The notes under the pieces are model-generated. The model had not been told where the DNA came from. It did no database searches and saw only the letters and a list, made by a program, of their open reading frames with translations. A stretch of 64,000 nt of DNA from Maribellus sp. YY47. GTDB lineage: Bacteria > Bacteroidota > Bacteroidia > Bacteroidales > Prolixibacteraceae. This document shows positions 35,431-45,750 of the stretch, piece after piece. The first letter of the stretch is position 1. Each line of letters starts with the position of its first letter. The DNA is taken from NCBI RefSeq assembly GCF_023111095.1, contig NZ_JALGYW010000001.1:186001-250000 (forward strand), written 5' to 3'. The position numbers and the translations under genes are program-made.

Positions 35431-36087
35431 ATGAAAAGTTTGGATAAAATTAAAGTTGAGGTGGCCAGCGAGGAGCACCTTAAGTTTGTTGACGATATAA
35501 ACGATGCCATTGATGAAGCCTCGAAAAAAAGAGGAACGGGTATCGCCCGCCGAACATACGAATATCTGGCCTCGAAAATGCAGGAGGGTAAAGCCATAAT
35601 TGCGTTAGATGAAGATCAGTTTGCAGGTTTTTGTTACATCGAAACCTGGCAGGAGAAAGGTTTTGTAGCGAATTCCGGATTAATTGTCAAGGAGGAATAT
35701 CGTGGTGTCGGATTGGCAAAAGCGATCAAAAAGAAAGCCTTTGAACTTTCGAGGAAGAAGTATCCGAATGCAAAAATATTTGGATTGACTACAGGTTTGG
35801 CGGTGATGAAGATCAATCATGAGCTGGGTTACCGTCCGGTGACGTTTTCGGAATTGACCATGGACGATCAGTTTTGGAAAGGATGCCAGGGCTGTGTGAA
35901 CCATGATATTCTGGAAAGAACCGGCCGCAGCAAGTGCTTGTGTACCGGAATGTTGTACGACCCGGCCTGGGAAAAACCGGTAATTAACGGTAGTCCAATA
36001 AAGAAGCGCAGCCTGTTGGAATTGATTCCAAAACTTAAACCGGGACTGGCAAACAAAAAGAACAAATTACTGAAAAAGAATAAATAA
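35431..36087 (+). CDS. GNAT acyltransferase, candidate N-acylglutamate synthase of arginine synthesis
   Basis: 218 residues, 8 bp after argR. GNAT fold with acetyl/succinyl-CoA loop VKEEYRGVGLAKAIKK (R/Q-x-x-G-x-A at 91-96). As I recall, the corresponding gene in Bacteroides thetaiotaomicron, in the same place between argR and argG, was assigned by genetics as the first enzyme of a pathway that uses N-succinyl rather than N-acetyl intermediates. Unusual: a C-terminal cysteine group, C152-x2-C155-x2-H158 and C169-x-C171, that could hold a metal, followed by a Lys-rich tail. No other argA or argJ candidate is nearby. Confidence 0.75.
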   Translation: MKSLDKIKVEVASEEHLKFVDDINDAIDEASKKRGTGIARRTYEYLASKMQEGKAIIALDEDQFAGFCYIETWQEKGFVANSGLIVKEEYRGVGLAKAIKKKAFELSRKKYPNAKIFGLTTGLAVMKINHELGYRPVTFSELTMDDQFWKGCQGCVNHDILERTGRSKCLCTGMLYDPAWEKPVINGSPIKKRSLLELIPKLKPGLANKKNKLLKKNK

Positions 36088-36182
36088 GAGGGTGGCAGCA
36101 CTGTGGATGTGAACAGACAGCTACAGGTTACCTGGGGGGAGGTTAATTTTGCTGTCATTCTTCTTTCAAGAAAAAATATATC

Positions 36183-37376
36183 ATGAGCAAAAAAGTGGTT
36201 TTAGCATTTAGCGGGGGGCTCGATACCTCGTTTTGCGTTAAGTATTTAAAAGAGGAAAAGGGTTTTGAAGTTTATACAGCCATTGCGAATACAGGTGGTT
36301 TTTCGGATGAAGAACTACAGGTGATTGAGAAACGCGCTTTGGCGTTGGGCGCCGTAAAACACATTACCCTCGATGTAACCAACGAGTATTACGAAAAGTG
36401 TATCCGCTACATGGTTTTCGGAAATGTGCTTCGAAACAATACCTATCCTATTTCTGTAAGCTCGGAGCGTGCTTTTCAGGCAATTGCCACCATTGAATAT
36501 GCCAAGGAAATTGGAGCCACTGCGATAGCACACGGAAGTACCGGTGCCGGAAACGACCAGATTCGTTTCGACCTTACTTTCCAGGTACTGGCGCCCGAAA
36601 TCGAAATTATTACGCCTACCCGCGATTTGTTGCTGACCCGTCAGCAGGAAATTGACTACCTGAAAAAGCACGGGTACGAAGCTGATTTTACCAAAATGGA
36701 GTACTCCATTAACCAGGGGCTTTGGGGAACCAGTGTTGGCGGAAAAGAAACGCTGACCACCGATAAAAATTTGCCGGAAAGTGCCTACCCGAAACAATTG
36801 GAAGCAACCGGCGAGCAGGTGATTGAACTGGGATTTGAGAAAGGGGAGTTTGTTGCATTGAATGGCGAGTTTTATGAAAACGGCCCGGAAATTATCCGCG
36901 CGTTGGAAGAAATAGCATCGAAATATGCCATCGGCCGTGATACGCATGTTGGTGATACCATTATCGGAATTAAGGGTCGTGTAGGTTTCGAGGCCGCAGC
37001 TCCGCTGATCATTATCAAAGCACATCATTTACTCGAAAAACATACACTTACCAAATGGCAGATGTATTGGAAAGAACAGCTGGGCAACTGGTATGGAATG
37101 TTCCTGCACGAAGCCATGTACCAGGAACCGGTGATGCGCAACATCGAAGATTTTCTGGAATCAACACAGGAGAAGGTAACCGGAAAAGTGATCGTAAAAT
37201 TGCGTCCGTATCATTTCGACCTGGTTGGAATCGAATCGGAGCATGATCTGATGAATTCAGGATTTGGACAATACGGCGAAACCGTAGAAGCCTGGACCGC
37301 CGACGATGTAAAAGGGTTTACCAAGATTTTGTCGAACTCGTTGAAGATTTATAATAAGGTAAACGGAGATTTATAA
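36183..37376 (+). CDS. argG: Argininosuccinate synthase
   Basis: 397 residues, normal length. ATP pyrophosphatase PP-loop AFSGGLDTSFC (8-18), STGAGNDQIRFD, and C-terminal EAMYQEPVMRNIEDFLESTQ region all as in ArgG. Condenses citrulline with aspartate. The exact TAATTTTG at 36144-36151 could provide an internal promoter, but no -33 TTTG accompanies it. The last step, argH, is not in the window. Confidence 0.97.
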   Translation: MSKKVVLAFSGGLDTSFCVKYLKEEKGFEVYTAIANTGGFSDEELQVIEKRALALGAVKHITLDVTNEYYEKCIRYMVFGNVLRNNTYPISVSSERAFQAIATIEYAKEIGATAIAHGSTGAGNDQIRFDLTFQVLAPEIEIITPTRDLLLTRQQEIDYLKKHGYEADFTKMEYSINQGLWGTSVGGKETLTTDKNLPESAYPKQLEATGEQVIELGFEKGEFVALNGEFYENGPEIIRALEEIASKYAIGRDTHVGDTIIGIKGRVGFEAAAPLIIIKAHHLLEKHTLTKWQMYWKEQLGNWYGMFLHEAMYQEPVMRNIEDFLESTQEKVTGKVIVKLRPYHFDLVGIESEHDLMNSGFGQYGETVEAWTADDVKGFTKILSNSLKIYNKVNGDL

Positions 37377-37389
37377 GAATGTTGAATTT

Positions 37390-37455
37390 CGATTAACGAA
37401 TGCCGATAGATGAGGAAAATCTGAAATCTTAATTCGTTAATCATCAATCGCCAAT
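37390..37455. repeat. Dispersed intergenic repeat, copy B
   Basis: ATTAACGAAT (37392-37401) and ATTCGTTAAT (37431-37441 region) form a perfect 10-bp inverted repeat; the reverse complement of the block closely matches copy A at 33158-33217, including TGATTAACGAwTkAAGATTTC. Confidence 0.55.
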
Positions 37456-37458
37456 CAA

Positions 37459-38427
37459 ATGGTTAAAGTTGGAATTATAGGAGGAGCCGGTTATACAGCC
37501 GGTGAGTTGTTGCGTATTCTTATTCATCATCCGGAGGTTGAGGTGGTGTTTGTTCAGAGCACAAGTAATGCAGGAAATACTATTTCAAGCGTGCATGTTG
37601 ACTTGCTGGGCGATACCGACCTGGTTTTTACCGAAGAAATGCCTTTTGAAAAGGTTGATGTGATCTTTCTGTGTATGGGGCACGGAAAGTCAAAAGAATT
37701 TGTGGAAGAAAATCAATTGCCCGAAGGGTTGAAAATCATAGACCTGAGTCATGATTTTCGCTTGAAAAGAGCAGGGAACGATTTTATATACGGTTTGCCC
37801 GAGTTAAATCGCGAAGCCATAAAATCGGCCAAATATATTGCCAATCCGGGATGTTTTGCTACCGGAATTCAGTTGGCATTTTTGCCTTTGGCGGCCAACG
37901 GTTTGTTGAAAGATGAGGTACATGTTCAGGCCATTACCGGTTCAACCGGCGCCGGACAAAAACCCACTTCCACTTCGCATTTTAGCTGGCGCAACAATAA
38001 CCTTTCAGCATACAAAATATTTGAACATCAGCACGAAGGCGAGATCCTTCAAAGCTGGAAGCAGTTGCAGCCCGGTTTTGCAAGCGGCTTTAACTTTGTT
38101 CCGATTCGCGGAAACCATACCCGTGGTATTTTTGTTGCCGCTTATACCAACTATAATGGTTCGATCGAAGAGGCAAACGAGATTTACAAAAACTATTATG
38201 CCGGTCATCCGTTTGTTTTTGTGATGGATGAGAATCCATCTGTAAAGCAGGTGGTGAACACCAATAAAGCGGTAATTTATCTCGAAAAGCACGGAAATAA
38301 ACTGGTGGTGGTTACGGTAACTGATAACCTTTTAAAAGGTGCATCCGGGCAGGCGGTTCAAAACATGAACCTGATGTTCGGACTGGATGAAAAAGCAGGA
38401 TTAGGTTTAAAGCCTGTTGCTTTTTAA
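37459..38427 (+). CDS. argC: N-acetyl(succinyl)-gamma-glutamyl-phosphate reductase
   Basis: 322 residues, NADPH-dependent. Rossmann start KVGIIGGAGYTAGELLRIL, catalytic Cys in NPGCFATG (Cys135 region), and HxxEI-type GNHTRGIF in the substrate domain. Reduces the acylglutamyl phosphate. The preceding kinase ArgB is not encoded in this window. Confidence 0.96.
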   Translation: MVKVGIIGGAGYTAGELLRILIHHPEVEVVFVQSTSNAGNTISSVHVDLLGDTDLVFTEEMPFEKVDVIFLCMGHGKSKEFVEENQLPEGLKIIDLSHDFRLKRAGNDFIYGLPELNREAIKSAKYIANPGCFATGIQLAFLPLAANGLLKDEVHVQAITGSTGAGQKPTSTSHFSWRNNNLSAYKIFEHQHEGEILQSWKQLQPGFASGFNFVPIRGNHTRGIFVAAYTNYNGSIEEANEIYKNYYAGHPFVFVMDENPSVKQVVNTNKAVIYLEKHGNKLVVVTVTDNLLKGASGQAVQNMNLMFGLDEKAGLGLKPVAF

Positions 38428-38501
38428 TTAAAAAACTGGAATTAGAAATTATTAATTGGGAGGAAGAACTGTTCTGGCTTCGTACTTCCAACTTGAAGAA
38501 T

Positions 38502-39656
38502 ATGAAACTATTTGACGTATATCCGCTTTTTGATATTACTCCGGTAAAAGCCGAAGGATGTCATGTTTGGGACAAGGATGGAAACAAATACCTCGATTTG
38601 TACGGGGGACACGCCGTAATTTCGATCGGACACAGTCATCCGGTTTATGTGCAAAAAATTTCGGATCAGTTGTCGCAAATCGGATTTTATTCGAACTCTG
38701 TTCAAAATCCTTTGCAATACGAACTGGCAGATAAACTGGGACAGGTGTCGGGTTGCGACGAGTATCAGCTTTTCCTGTGTAATTCGGGTGCCGAAGCCAA
38801 CGAAAACGCATTGAAACTGGCTTCTTTCATTACAGGAAAGAAAAAGGTGATCAGTTATAAAAAAGGTTTTCACGGACGAACTTCGGCAGCGGTGGCGATT
38901 ACCGACAATCCTAAAATTGTTGCGCCGGTAAACGAAACTCCGAATGCCATAATTCTTCCGTTTAACGATATTGAAGCGACTGAAGAAGTTTTGAAAAACG
39001 GCGATGTTGCTGCTGTTATTGTGGAAGGTATTCAGGGAATTGGAGGTATCCGCGTTCCGGACATGAACTTTTTGCAGCAACTTAAAAAGCTCACCGAAAA
39101 ATATGTGGCTGCGCTTATTATTGATGAAATCCAGTCGGGTTACGGGAGAAGCGGTCGCTTTTTCGCGTTCCAGTATGCCGGAATTAAACCTGACATTATT
39201 ACCATGGCAAAAGGAATGGGCAACGGTTTTCCGATCGGAGGTGTGCTGATTCAGCCTGAAATTGAACCGTGGTACGGAATGTTGGGAACAACCTTTGGTG
39301 GAAACCATTTGGCTTGTGCCGCCGCCATTGCCGTTCTGGATGTTATTCAGAATGAAAAACTGGTGGAAAATTCTGAAAAAACCGGAAATTACCTGATGGA
39401 AGCGCTGGCTGCGATCGACGGTGATTTTGAAGTACGGGGAAAAGGATTGATGATTGGTATTGAATTTCCGTTTCCGATTGCCGAAATTCGTAAAAGACTG
39501 CTGTTTGACTACGGCATTTTTACCGGCGTTTCAGGCCAAAACATTATTCGTTTGTTGCCGCCTCTTGGATTAACAATTTCGCAGGCTAACGAATTTTTGG
39601 CGGCTTTCGAAGCGGTTTATGCGGATATTGCAGCAATGTTTTCCGATAATAAGTAG
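38502..39656 (+). CDS. argD: Acylornithine aminotransferase
   Basis: 384 residues from the ATG at 38502 (an upstream in-frame TTG at 38493 is less likely). Class III PLP aminotransferase: PLP lysine in TMAKGMGNGFPIGG, phosphate contact in CNSGAEANENALKLA, EGIQGIGG and IDEIQSGYGRSGRFFAFQ. Converts acylglutamate semialdehyde to acylornithine. Confidence 0.95.
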   Translation: MKLFDVYPLFDITPVKAEGCHVWDKDGNKYLDLYGGHAVISIGHSHPVYVQKISDQLSQIGFYSNSVQNPLQYELADKLGQVSGCDEYQLFLCNSGAEANENALKLASFITGKKKVISYKKGFHGRTSAAVAITDNPKIVAPVNETPNAIILPFNDIEATEEVLKNGDVAAVIVEGIQGIGGIRVPDMNFLQQLKKLTEKYVAALIIDEIQSGYGRSGRFFAFQYAGIKPDIITMAKGMGNGFPIGGVLIQPEIEPWYGMLGTTFGGNHLACAAAIAVLDVIQNEKLVENSEKTGNYLMEALAAIDGDFEVRGKGLMIGIEFPFPIAEIRKRLLFDYGIFTGVSGQNIIRLLPPLGLTISQANEFLAAFEAVYADIAAMFSDNK

Positions 39657-39687
39657 AAATAAAATTTGAACCAGTAACTTGCGAATT

Positions 39688-40488
39688 ATGAGGAATAAGA
39701 AAATAGCGATAATAGGTGTTGGAAATATGGGAGGTGCGATTGCCATTGGGTTGGTAAAGTCAGGCTTTGTGCCTGCTTCCGATATTTCTGTTTCCGACCG
39801 GAAAGAAAGCACGCTGGCAAAAATGGCCGAACTGGGTGTAAATACATTCAAGGAAAACCTGGATGCAGCAAAAAATGCCGATGTGGTAATTGTAGCCGTA
39901 AAACCTTATCATATTGAAGGAGTGCTGAAAGAAATCAAAGCTGTACTTTCTGCTGATAAAATTTTGATTTCTATCGTTTCGGGAGTGGGCATGGATACTT
40001 TGGCTGAAATGGCCGGATCGGAAATTCCGATTTTCAGGGTGATGCCCAATACTGCCATCGCGCTTCGTGAGTCGCTGACTTGTATTTCTGCCAACGGTAA
40101 CACAGCACCGCACAAAGATTTTGTAGTGGAGATGTTCAACAATATGGGTAAGACTATTGAAATTCCGGAAGAGCTGATGGCGGCGGCGACCGTGCTTTCT
40201 TCCTGTGGAATTGCATACGCTTTGCGCTACATTCGTGCTGCTATGCAAGGCGGTATCGAAATTGGTTTCGGAGCAGAAATGGCCCAGTTTATTACGGCTC
40301 AAACCGTAAAAGGAGCTACCGAACTTCTGTTACAGTCGGGTCATCATCCGGAACGTGAGATCGACAAAGTTACCACACCAATGGGCGTTACCATTACCGG
40401 TTTGAATGAAATGGAGCACAAAGGTTTCAGTTCTTCGCTTATTCAGGGAGTGCTGGCTTCGTATAAAAAAATTGCTCCAAACAAATAA
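39688..40488 (+). CDS. proC: Pyrroline-5-carboxylate reductase
   Basis: 266 residues from the ATG at 39688 (in-frame TTG at 39679 rejected). NAD(P)-binding GVGNMGGAI (9-17), VAVKPYHI, and the C-terminal proline-family motif TTPMGVTITGL. Final step of proline synthesis. Sits between argD and proB, so proline and arginine genes share one transcript unit. Confidence 0.96.
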   Translation: MRNKKIAIIGVGNMGGAIAIGLVKSGFVPASDISVSDRKESTLAKMAELGVNTFKENLDAAKNADVVIVAVKPYHIEGVLKEIKAVLSADKILISIVSGVGMDTLAEMAGSEIPIFRVMPNTAIALRESLTCISANGNTAPHKDFVVEMFNNMGKTIEIPEELMAAATVLSSCGIAYALRYIRAAMQGGIEIGFGAEMAQFITAQTVKGATELLLQSGHHPEREIDKVTTPMGVTITGLNEMEHKGFSSSLIQGVLASYKKIAPNK

Positions 40489-40572
40489 ACGATCAGGCAG
40501 CGGTTCCATGTGGAGGTAGGCTGCAGAATATTTAAAAGAAGTCCCCCGGCGCGAATTTGAAGATGAAAAGAA

Positions 40573-41676
40573 ATGCAATTTCGATATAAAAAAATAACCA
40601 TAAAAGTTGGCAGTAATGTATTGGCCAAATCCGACGGGACACTGAATGTTTCGCGCATCGCACATTTGGTGGATCAGATTGCCTATCTGCACAAACACGG
40701 TGTGGAGGTGGTGCTGGTATCTTCAGGGGCGGTGGCTGCCGGACGTGCCGTAATGCAACCGCACAAAAAAACGGATGCAGTGTCGCAACGCCAGCTGTGG
40801 GCAGCTTTGGGCCAGGTGAAACTGATCTCGCGGTATTCCGATTTTTTTCAGGAAGACGGTCTGACTTGTGCGCAGGTGCTTACGACCAAAGAGAATTTCT
40901 CGAGCCGCGGGCACTATCTGAACATGAAAAATTGTTTCAGCACGTTGTTGGAGAACAAAGTGATACCGATTGTAAACGAAAACGATACAATTTCGGTCAC
41001 CGAACTGATGTTTACCGATAACGATGAGCTTTCGGGCTTGATCGCTTCAATGGTAGATTCTGAGGCGCTTATCATCTTAAGTAACATCGATGGTGTTTAC
41101 AATGCCCATCCGAAAAGCGAAGATGCACAACTGATTGAGCGAATTGAGATTGCGGATAACGACGCACAAAATGCGATTTCATCGGAACGTTCGAATTTTG
41201 GACGTGGCGGAATGCTTACCAAATTCAGAATTGCCAAGAAAGTGGCCGGCGACGGAATTGGAGTTCACGTCGCCAACGGCACCCGCGACAATGTGTTGAT
41301 CGATTTGCTGGATGTTCAGAAATCGTTGAAACATACTTTTTTTGTGCCAAAGGAAAAACCATCGAGCGGCGTAAAAAAATGGATCGGCTATTCCGACGGA
41401 TTTGCGAAAGGCCAGATTGTAGTTAACAAAGGTGCAGTAAATGTCCTTTGTTCGGAAAAGGCAGTAAGTTTATTGCCAGTGGGGGTGGTGCGTATCGATA
41501 TTGAATTCAAAAAGGGCGACCTGATCAAGATCATCAACGAAAAGGGAGAACCCATTGGATTAGGAAAGGCAGCCTACAACTCAGATAAATTGGAAAAAGA
41601 AAAACTATCGGAGAAACAACGGCCGGTAGTGCATTACGATTACCTGTACCTGGAAAATAAAAACGGAACAAGTTAA
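40573..41676 (+). CDS. proB: Glutamate 5-kinase
   Basis: 367 residues: amino acid kinase domain (~1-255; KVGSNVLAKSDG, SSGAVAAGR, VNENDTISVTEL) followed by a PUA domain (~275-360; GYSDGFAKGQIVVNKGAVNVL, GDLIKIINEKGEPIGLGKAAYNSD). First step of proline synthesis, normally inhibited by proline. Confidence 0.96.
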   Translation: MQFRYKKITIKVGSNVLAKSDGTLNVSRIAHLVDQIAYLHKHGVEVVLVSSGAVAAGRAVMQPHKKTDAVSQRQLWAALGQVKLISRYSDFFQEDGLTCAQVLTTKENFSSRGHYLNMKNCFSTLLENKVIPIVNENDTISVTELMFTDNDELSGLIASMVDSEALIILSNIDGVYNAHPKSEDAQLIERIEIADNDAQNAISSERSNFGRGGMLTKFRIAKKVAGDGIGVHVANGTRDNVLIDLLDVQKSLKHTFFVPKEKPSSGVKKWIGYSDGFAKGQIVVNKGAVNVLCSEKAVSLLPVGVVRIDIEFKKGDLIKIINEKGEPIGLGKAAYNSDKLEKEKLSEKQRPVVHYDYLYLENKNGTS

Positions 41677-41797
41677 AACGGGATTACGGACAGACGATTA
41701 TATATGTAAAAACAGCTCAGGGTAAACTTCAACAAAAGCCGGTTTACGGCAATCAATTCTCCCTTTTTTTATACCCTATTAGAAATTATTCTGAGCT

Positions 41798-41828
41798 CCC
41801 TCTTCCTCCCCCGGGAGAGGGTTTTATT
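41798..41828 (+). terminator. Candidate terminator between proB and proA
   Basis: CTCCC (41806-41810) / GGGAG (41813-41817) inside CCCT (41798-41801) / AGGG (41818-41821), with a 4-nt bulge and then TTTTATT. A partial terminator would lower proA and downstream expression; weak because of the 2-nt loop. Confidence 0.4.
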
Positions 41829-41867
41829 AGAAATCAGGGCTTTTTAGAGCCATAATACAATACGAAG

Positions 41868-43118
41868 ATGAAGATCGAACAACAACTAAGGAAAGTCCTT
41901 GAAGCATCGCGTCAGCTCAATCTGGTTGAGAACGATCGCGTAAAGGAAGTGTTGCTGGAGCTGGCGCTTCAGGCCAGGGCAAATACCGCTTATATTTTGG
42001 AAGAAAACCAAAAAGATTTGGACCGGATGGACCCGGAAGATCCAAAATACGATCGGTTGAAACTCACCAAAGACAGGATTGACGGTATCGCATCCGACAT
42101 TGAAAATGTGGCTTCGCTGGATAGCCCGGTTGGGATAACGTTGAAAGAAACAGAACGCCCGAATGGCTTAAAAATCAAAAAGGTTACGGTTCCGTTTGGC
42201 GTAATCGGTATTATTTATGAAGCACGTCCGAATGTTACCTTCGATGTATTTGCGCTGTGTTTAAAGTCAGGAAACGCCTGTGTTCTTAAAGGAGGAAGCG
42301 ATGCGATCGACTCTAACCAGGCTATTGTTTCGATCATTCAAAACGTACTTAAGAAATTCGGATTAAACGAAAATTCGGTTGCTTTGCTACCTGCCGGTCG
42401 CGAGGAAACCAACGAAATGTTGCGGGCTCGCGGTTACATCGATCTGATCATTCCGAGGGGAAGCCAGGGATTGATCAATTTTGTTCGCGAAAATGCCTCC
42501 ATTCCGGTAATTGAAACCGGAGCCGGAATCTGTCATACTTATTTTGATGAATTTGGCGATGCAGAGAAAGGCCGTGAAATCATTTTCAATGCCAAAACAC
42601 GCCGTCCGTCGGTTTGTAATGCGTTGGATTGTTTGGTGATTCATGAAAGCAGATTGAATGACTTACCAGTTTTCGCTGCAAAACTGCAGGAAGAGAACGT
42701 GATAATTTATGCCGACGAGAAATCCTATAAAATATTTGACGGGCACTATCCGCATGAATTGCTTTTTCAGGCAACTCCCGAAAGTTATGGTACGGAGTTT
42801 CTATCGCTTAAAATGTCGGTAAAAACCGTTGCAGATTTTGATGAGGCGATCGCGCACATTAGCCAGCACAGTTCGAAACACAGCGAGGCAATCGTTAGTG
42901 AAAATGCTGAGCGAATCAACACTTTTCGAAAAATGGTGGATGCTTCATCGGTATATTCGAATGCGTCAACAGCATTTACCGATGGAGCTCAGTTTGGGCT
43001 TGGCGCTGAAATCGGGATCAGTACCCAGAAATTGCATGCACGCGGTCCGATGGCGCTCGAAGAATTGACAAGCTACAAGTGGATTGTAGAAGGAAGCGGC
43101 CAGGTACGGCCCAAATAG
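41868..43118 (+). CDS. proA: Gamma-glutamyl phosphate reductase
   Basis: 416 residues, aldehyde dehydrogenase fold. [48 protein letters not shown] and catalytic Cys in [10 protein letters not shown]. Uses the ProB product. 191 bp after proB with a hairpin between; otherwise in the same directional cluster. Confidence 0.96.
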   Translation: MKIEQQLRKVLEASRQLNLVENDRVKEVLLELALQARANTAYILEENQKDLDRMDPEDPKYDRLKLTKDRIDGIASDIENVASLDSPVGITLKETERPNGLKIKKVTVPFGVIGIIYEARPNVTFDVFALCLKSGNACVLKGGSDAIDSNQAIVSIIQNVLKKFGLNENSVALLPAGREETNEMLRARGYIDLIIPRGSQGLINFVRENASIPVIETGAGICHTYFDEFGDAEKGREIIFNAKTRRPSVCNALDCLVIHESRLNDLPVFAAKLQEENVIIYADEKSYKIFDGHYPHELLFQATPESYGTEFLSLKMSVKTVADFDEAIAHISQHSSKHSEAIVSENAERINTFRKMVDASSVYSNASTAFTDGAQFGLGAEIGISTQKLHARGPMALEELTSYKWIVEGSGQVRPK

Positions 43119-43212
43119 TTGAAGGATTAAATTCGAACAGAAAGTTAAAGCAACGTAATTTTAGAGATAAAAACCAAATCAAAAGACAAGTAAACACCGC
43201 GAAAAACATATT

Positions 43213-44160
43213 ATGAAAAAGTTCATTTCTGTAAAAGACCTGCCCAGCATCGAAAAAGCGTTAGAAACGGCTTTCGAAGTCAAAAAGAATCCCTATGGAT
43301 TTCAACATCTTGGAAAAAATAAAACGATGGTGTTGGTGTTTTTTAATTCCAGCTTGCGTACCCGTTTAAGTACGCAAAAGGCTGCCATGAATATGGGTAT
43401 GAATACCATGGTGCTCAATGTAACGGAAGACAGCTGGCAGTTGGAGTCGGAAATGGGCGTGGTAATGGACGGTAAAAATGCCGAACACTTGCGCGAAGCA
43501 ATTCCGGTTATCGGTAAATATTGTGATATTATCGGGGTGCGTGCTTTTGCGAAGTTCGAAGATAAAGAAGCAGACTATTCGGAGCGGATTTTAAGTCAGT
43601 TTGTTGATTATGCCGGTGTTCCGGTGGTGAGTATGGAGGGAGCAACCCGCCATCCGCTGCAGAGTTTTGCCGACCTGTTAACCATCGAAGAACACAAAAA
43701 AACCGCTCGGCCGAAGGTGGTACTTACCTGGGCTCCGCACCCACGGGCTTTACCTCAGGCTGTACCTAATTCGTTTGTGGAATGGATGCGCGAAACCGAT
43801 TACGAACTGGTGGTAACTCATCCCGAAGGCTACGAACTGGCCCCCGAATTTATGGGTGATGTAAAAGTGGAATACGATCAGAAAAAGGCATTTGAAGGAG
43901 CTGATTTTATTTATGCAAAAAACTGGGCGTCGTATACGCATTATGGTCAGATTCTTTCGAAAGATTTTGCCTGGACCGTTGATGAGGAGAAAATGGCCTT
44001 AACCAACAATGCTAAATTTATGCATTGTTTGCCGGTTCGCCGAAATGTGGTGGTTACCGACGGTGTGATCGATAGCCCCAACTCCATTGTTGTGGAGGAA
44101 GCTTATAACCGTGAAGTTACTGCCCAGGCAGTGTTGAAAATGATTTTGGAAGATTTGTAA
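43213..44160 (+). CDS. argF': N-acylornithine carbamoyltransferase (N-succinylornithine type likely)
   Basis: 315 residues, the aspartate/ornithine carbamoyltransferase fold, with [13 protein letters not shown] (43-55) in place of the S-T-R-T of true ornithine transcarbamylases, [12 protein letters not shown], and a C-terminal [17 protein letters not shown]. This variant is characteristic of the acylornithine carbamoyltransferases known from Bacteroides and Xanthomonas. In Bacteroides fragilis the substrate is N-succinylornithine; that is the best guess here, but acetyl- versus succinylornithine cannot be settled from this reading. Confidence 0.88.
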   Translation: MKKFISVKDLPSIEKALETAFEVKKNPYGFQHLGKNKTMVLVFFNSSLRTRLSTQKAAMNMGMNTMVLNVTEDSWQLESEMGVVMDGKNAEHLREAIPVIGKYCDIIGVRAFAKFEDKEADYSERILSQFVDYAGVPVVSMEGATRHPLQSFADLLTIEEHKKTARPKVVLTWAPHPRALPQAVPNSFVEWMRETDYELVVTHPEGYELAPEFMGDVKVEYDQKKAFEGADFIYAKNWASYTHYGQILSKDFAWTVDEEKMALTNNAKFMHCLPVRRNVVVTDGVIDSPNSIVVEEAYNREVTAQAVLKMILEDL

Positions 44161-44197
44161 GCAGAAACTTTGCATCTTTGCGGCTAACAAAAGAAGA

Positions 44198-44929
44198 ATG
44201 AGTAAGAAAATAGAAATAATTCCGGCCATTGATTTGATTGACGGGAAATGTGTTCGTCTTTCACAGGGAGACTACAACCAGAAAACGGTTTATAATGAAA
44301 ATCCCCTGGAGGTGGCACAAATGTTTGAAGATGCCGGTATTTCGCGTTTACACCTCGTGGATCTCGATGGGGCAAAAGCACAGCACATTGTAAATTACAA
44401 AGTACTGGAAACCATCGCATCGAAAACCAGGCTGGTGATCGATTTTGGAGGAGGCTTAAAAGCCGATAAAGACCTGGAAATTGCCTTCAGTTCGGGTGCG
44501 TCGATGGTTACGGGAGGGAGTATCGCGGTAAAACAGAAAGAGACATTTTTAGCCTGGCTCGAAAAATACGGCAGCGAAAAGATTATTCTCGGGGCAGATG
44601 CAAAAGACGGGAAAATAGCTGTAAGCGGCTGGCTCGAATCAACCGAACTTCCGGTTGTCGAGTTTATGAAAGATTATCATCAGCAGGGAATTTCAAAAGT
44701 GATTTCGACCGATATCAGTCGCGACGGAATGCTAAGTGGACCTGCTTTTGATCTTTATGCCCGGATTATGGAAGAGCTGCCAAAAGTGGAAATAATTGCC
44801 AGTGGCGGTATTGCATCGATGGACGACGTATTAAAATTAGATGAAATGGGCGTGCCTGGCGTGATTACGGGCAAAGCCATTTATGAAAATAGGATAACTT
44901 TGAAAGAAATTGAGAAGTTCATACTTTAA
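44198..44929 (+). CDS. hisA: ProFAR isomerase HisA
   Basis: 243 residues, TIM barrel. Active-site Asp in [38 protein letters not shown] and [11 protein letters not shown]. 37 bp after argF', so the histidine genes follow the arginine cluster. A CATCTTTG element just upstream resembles a weak promoter. Confidence 0.95.
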   Translation: MSKKIEIIPAIDLIDGKCVRLSQGDYNQKTVYNENPLEVAQMFEDAGISRLHLVDLDGAKAQHIVNYKVLETIASKTRLVIDFGGGLKADKDLEIAFSSGASMVTGGSIAVKQKETFLAWLEKYGSEKIILGADAKDGKIAVSGWLESTELPVVEFMKDYHQQGISKVISTDISRDGMLSGPAFDLYARIMEELPKVEIIASGGIASMDDVLKLDEMGVPGVITGKAIYENRITLKEIEKFIL

Positions 44930-44958
44930 ACGCTGAACTATCGACTTTGAACTCAAGT

Positions 44959-45714
44959 ATGCTGGCAAAAAGAATCATACCCTGTTTAGATATCCGTAAC
45001 GGGCAGACCGTTAAGGGAGTAAATTTTGTGAATATTCAGGAAGTGGGAGATCCGGTGGAGCTGGGCGCAAAATACGCTGCCGAGGGAGCCGATGAATTGT
45101 GTTTTCTGGATATTACTGCCACTCACGAAGGGCGTAAAACCTTTGTGGAACTGGTAAAACGGATTGCGGCACATCTGAACATTCCGTTTACGGTGGGTGG
45201 TGGAATCAGCGAAATTTCAGACGCTGAAAAACTATTGAGTGCCGGTGCCGACAAAATCTCGATCAACTCGTCAGCAGTCCGGAATCCAAAACTGATTGAC
45301 GAACTGGCCTTGAATTTTGGAAGTCAGTTTGTGGTGGTGGCCATTGATGCCCGAGGCGACGAGAATGACCACTGGACAGTTACGGTAAACGGTGGACGAA
45401 TTCCAACCGATAAGGAACTTTTTTCGTGGGCAAAAGAAGCAGAAGATCGTGGTGCAGGAGAGATTCTGTTTACTTCGATGAACCACGACGGAACCAAAAA
45501 CGGTTTTGCCAATCACCAGCTTTCGCGCATGGCCGACATGCTGAAAATTCCGATTATTGCATCGGGAGGAGCCGGTGCAAAAGAACATTTTGTGGATGTT
45601 TTTACCCAGGGAAAAGCCGATGCCGGGTTGGCAGCCAGTATTTTCCACTACAACGAAATACCGATCCCGGTACTTAAAAAATATTTAAAAGAACAAGGAA
45701 TTGTCGTTCGTTAG
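44959..45714 (+). CDS. hisF: Imidazole glycerol phosphate synthase cyclase subunit HisF
   Basis: 251 residues from the ATG at 44959 (an upstream TTG at 44947 would add four residues). TIM barrel with [19 protein letters not shown], catalytic Asp residues in CLDI and the second half ([15 protein letters not shown]), [10 protein letters not shown]. It needs the glutaminase HisH, which is not in the window. Confidence 0.95.
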   Translation: MLAKRIIPCLDIRNGQTVKGVNFVNIQEVGDPVELGAKYAAEGADELCFLDITATHEGRKTFVELVKRIAAHLNIPFTVGGGISEISDAEKLLSAGADKISINSSAVRNPKLIDELALNFGSQFVVVAIDARGDENDHWTVTVNGGRIPTDKELFSWAKEAEDRGAGEILFTSMNHDGTKNGFANHQLSRMADMLKIPIIASGGAGAKEHFVDVFTQGKADAGLAASIFHYNEIPIPVLKKYLKEQGIVVR

Positions 45715-45750
45715 GCGTACGATGCTTAACTTCGCAGCAAAATTGAATAA

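Noticed and set aside
36144-36151. Internal promoter before argG
   Set aside because: TAATTTTG matches the -7 element but no -33 TTTG is 19 bp upstream; too common in AT-rich DNA to list as a feature.
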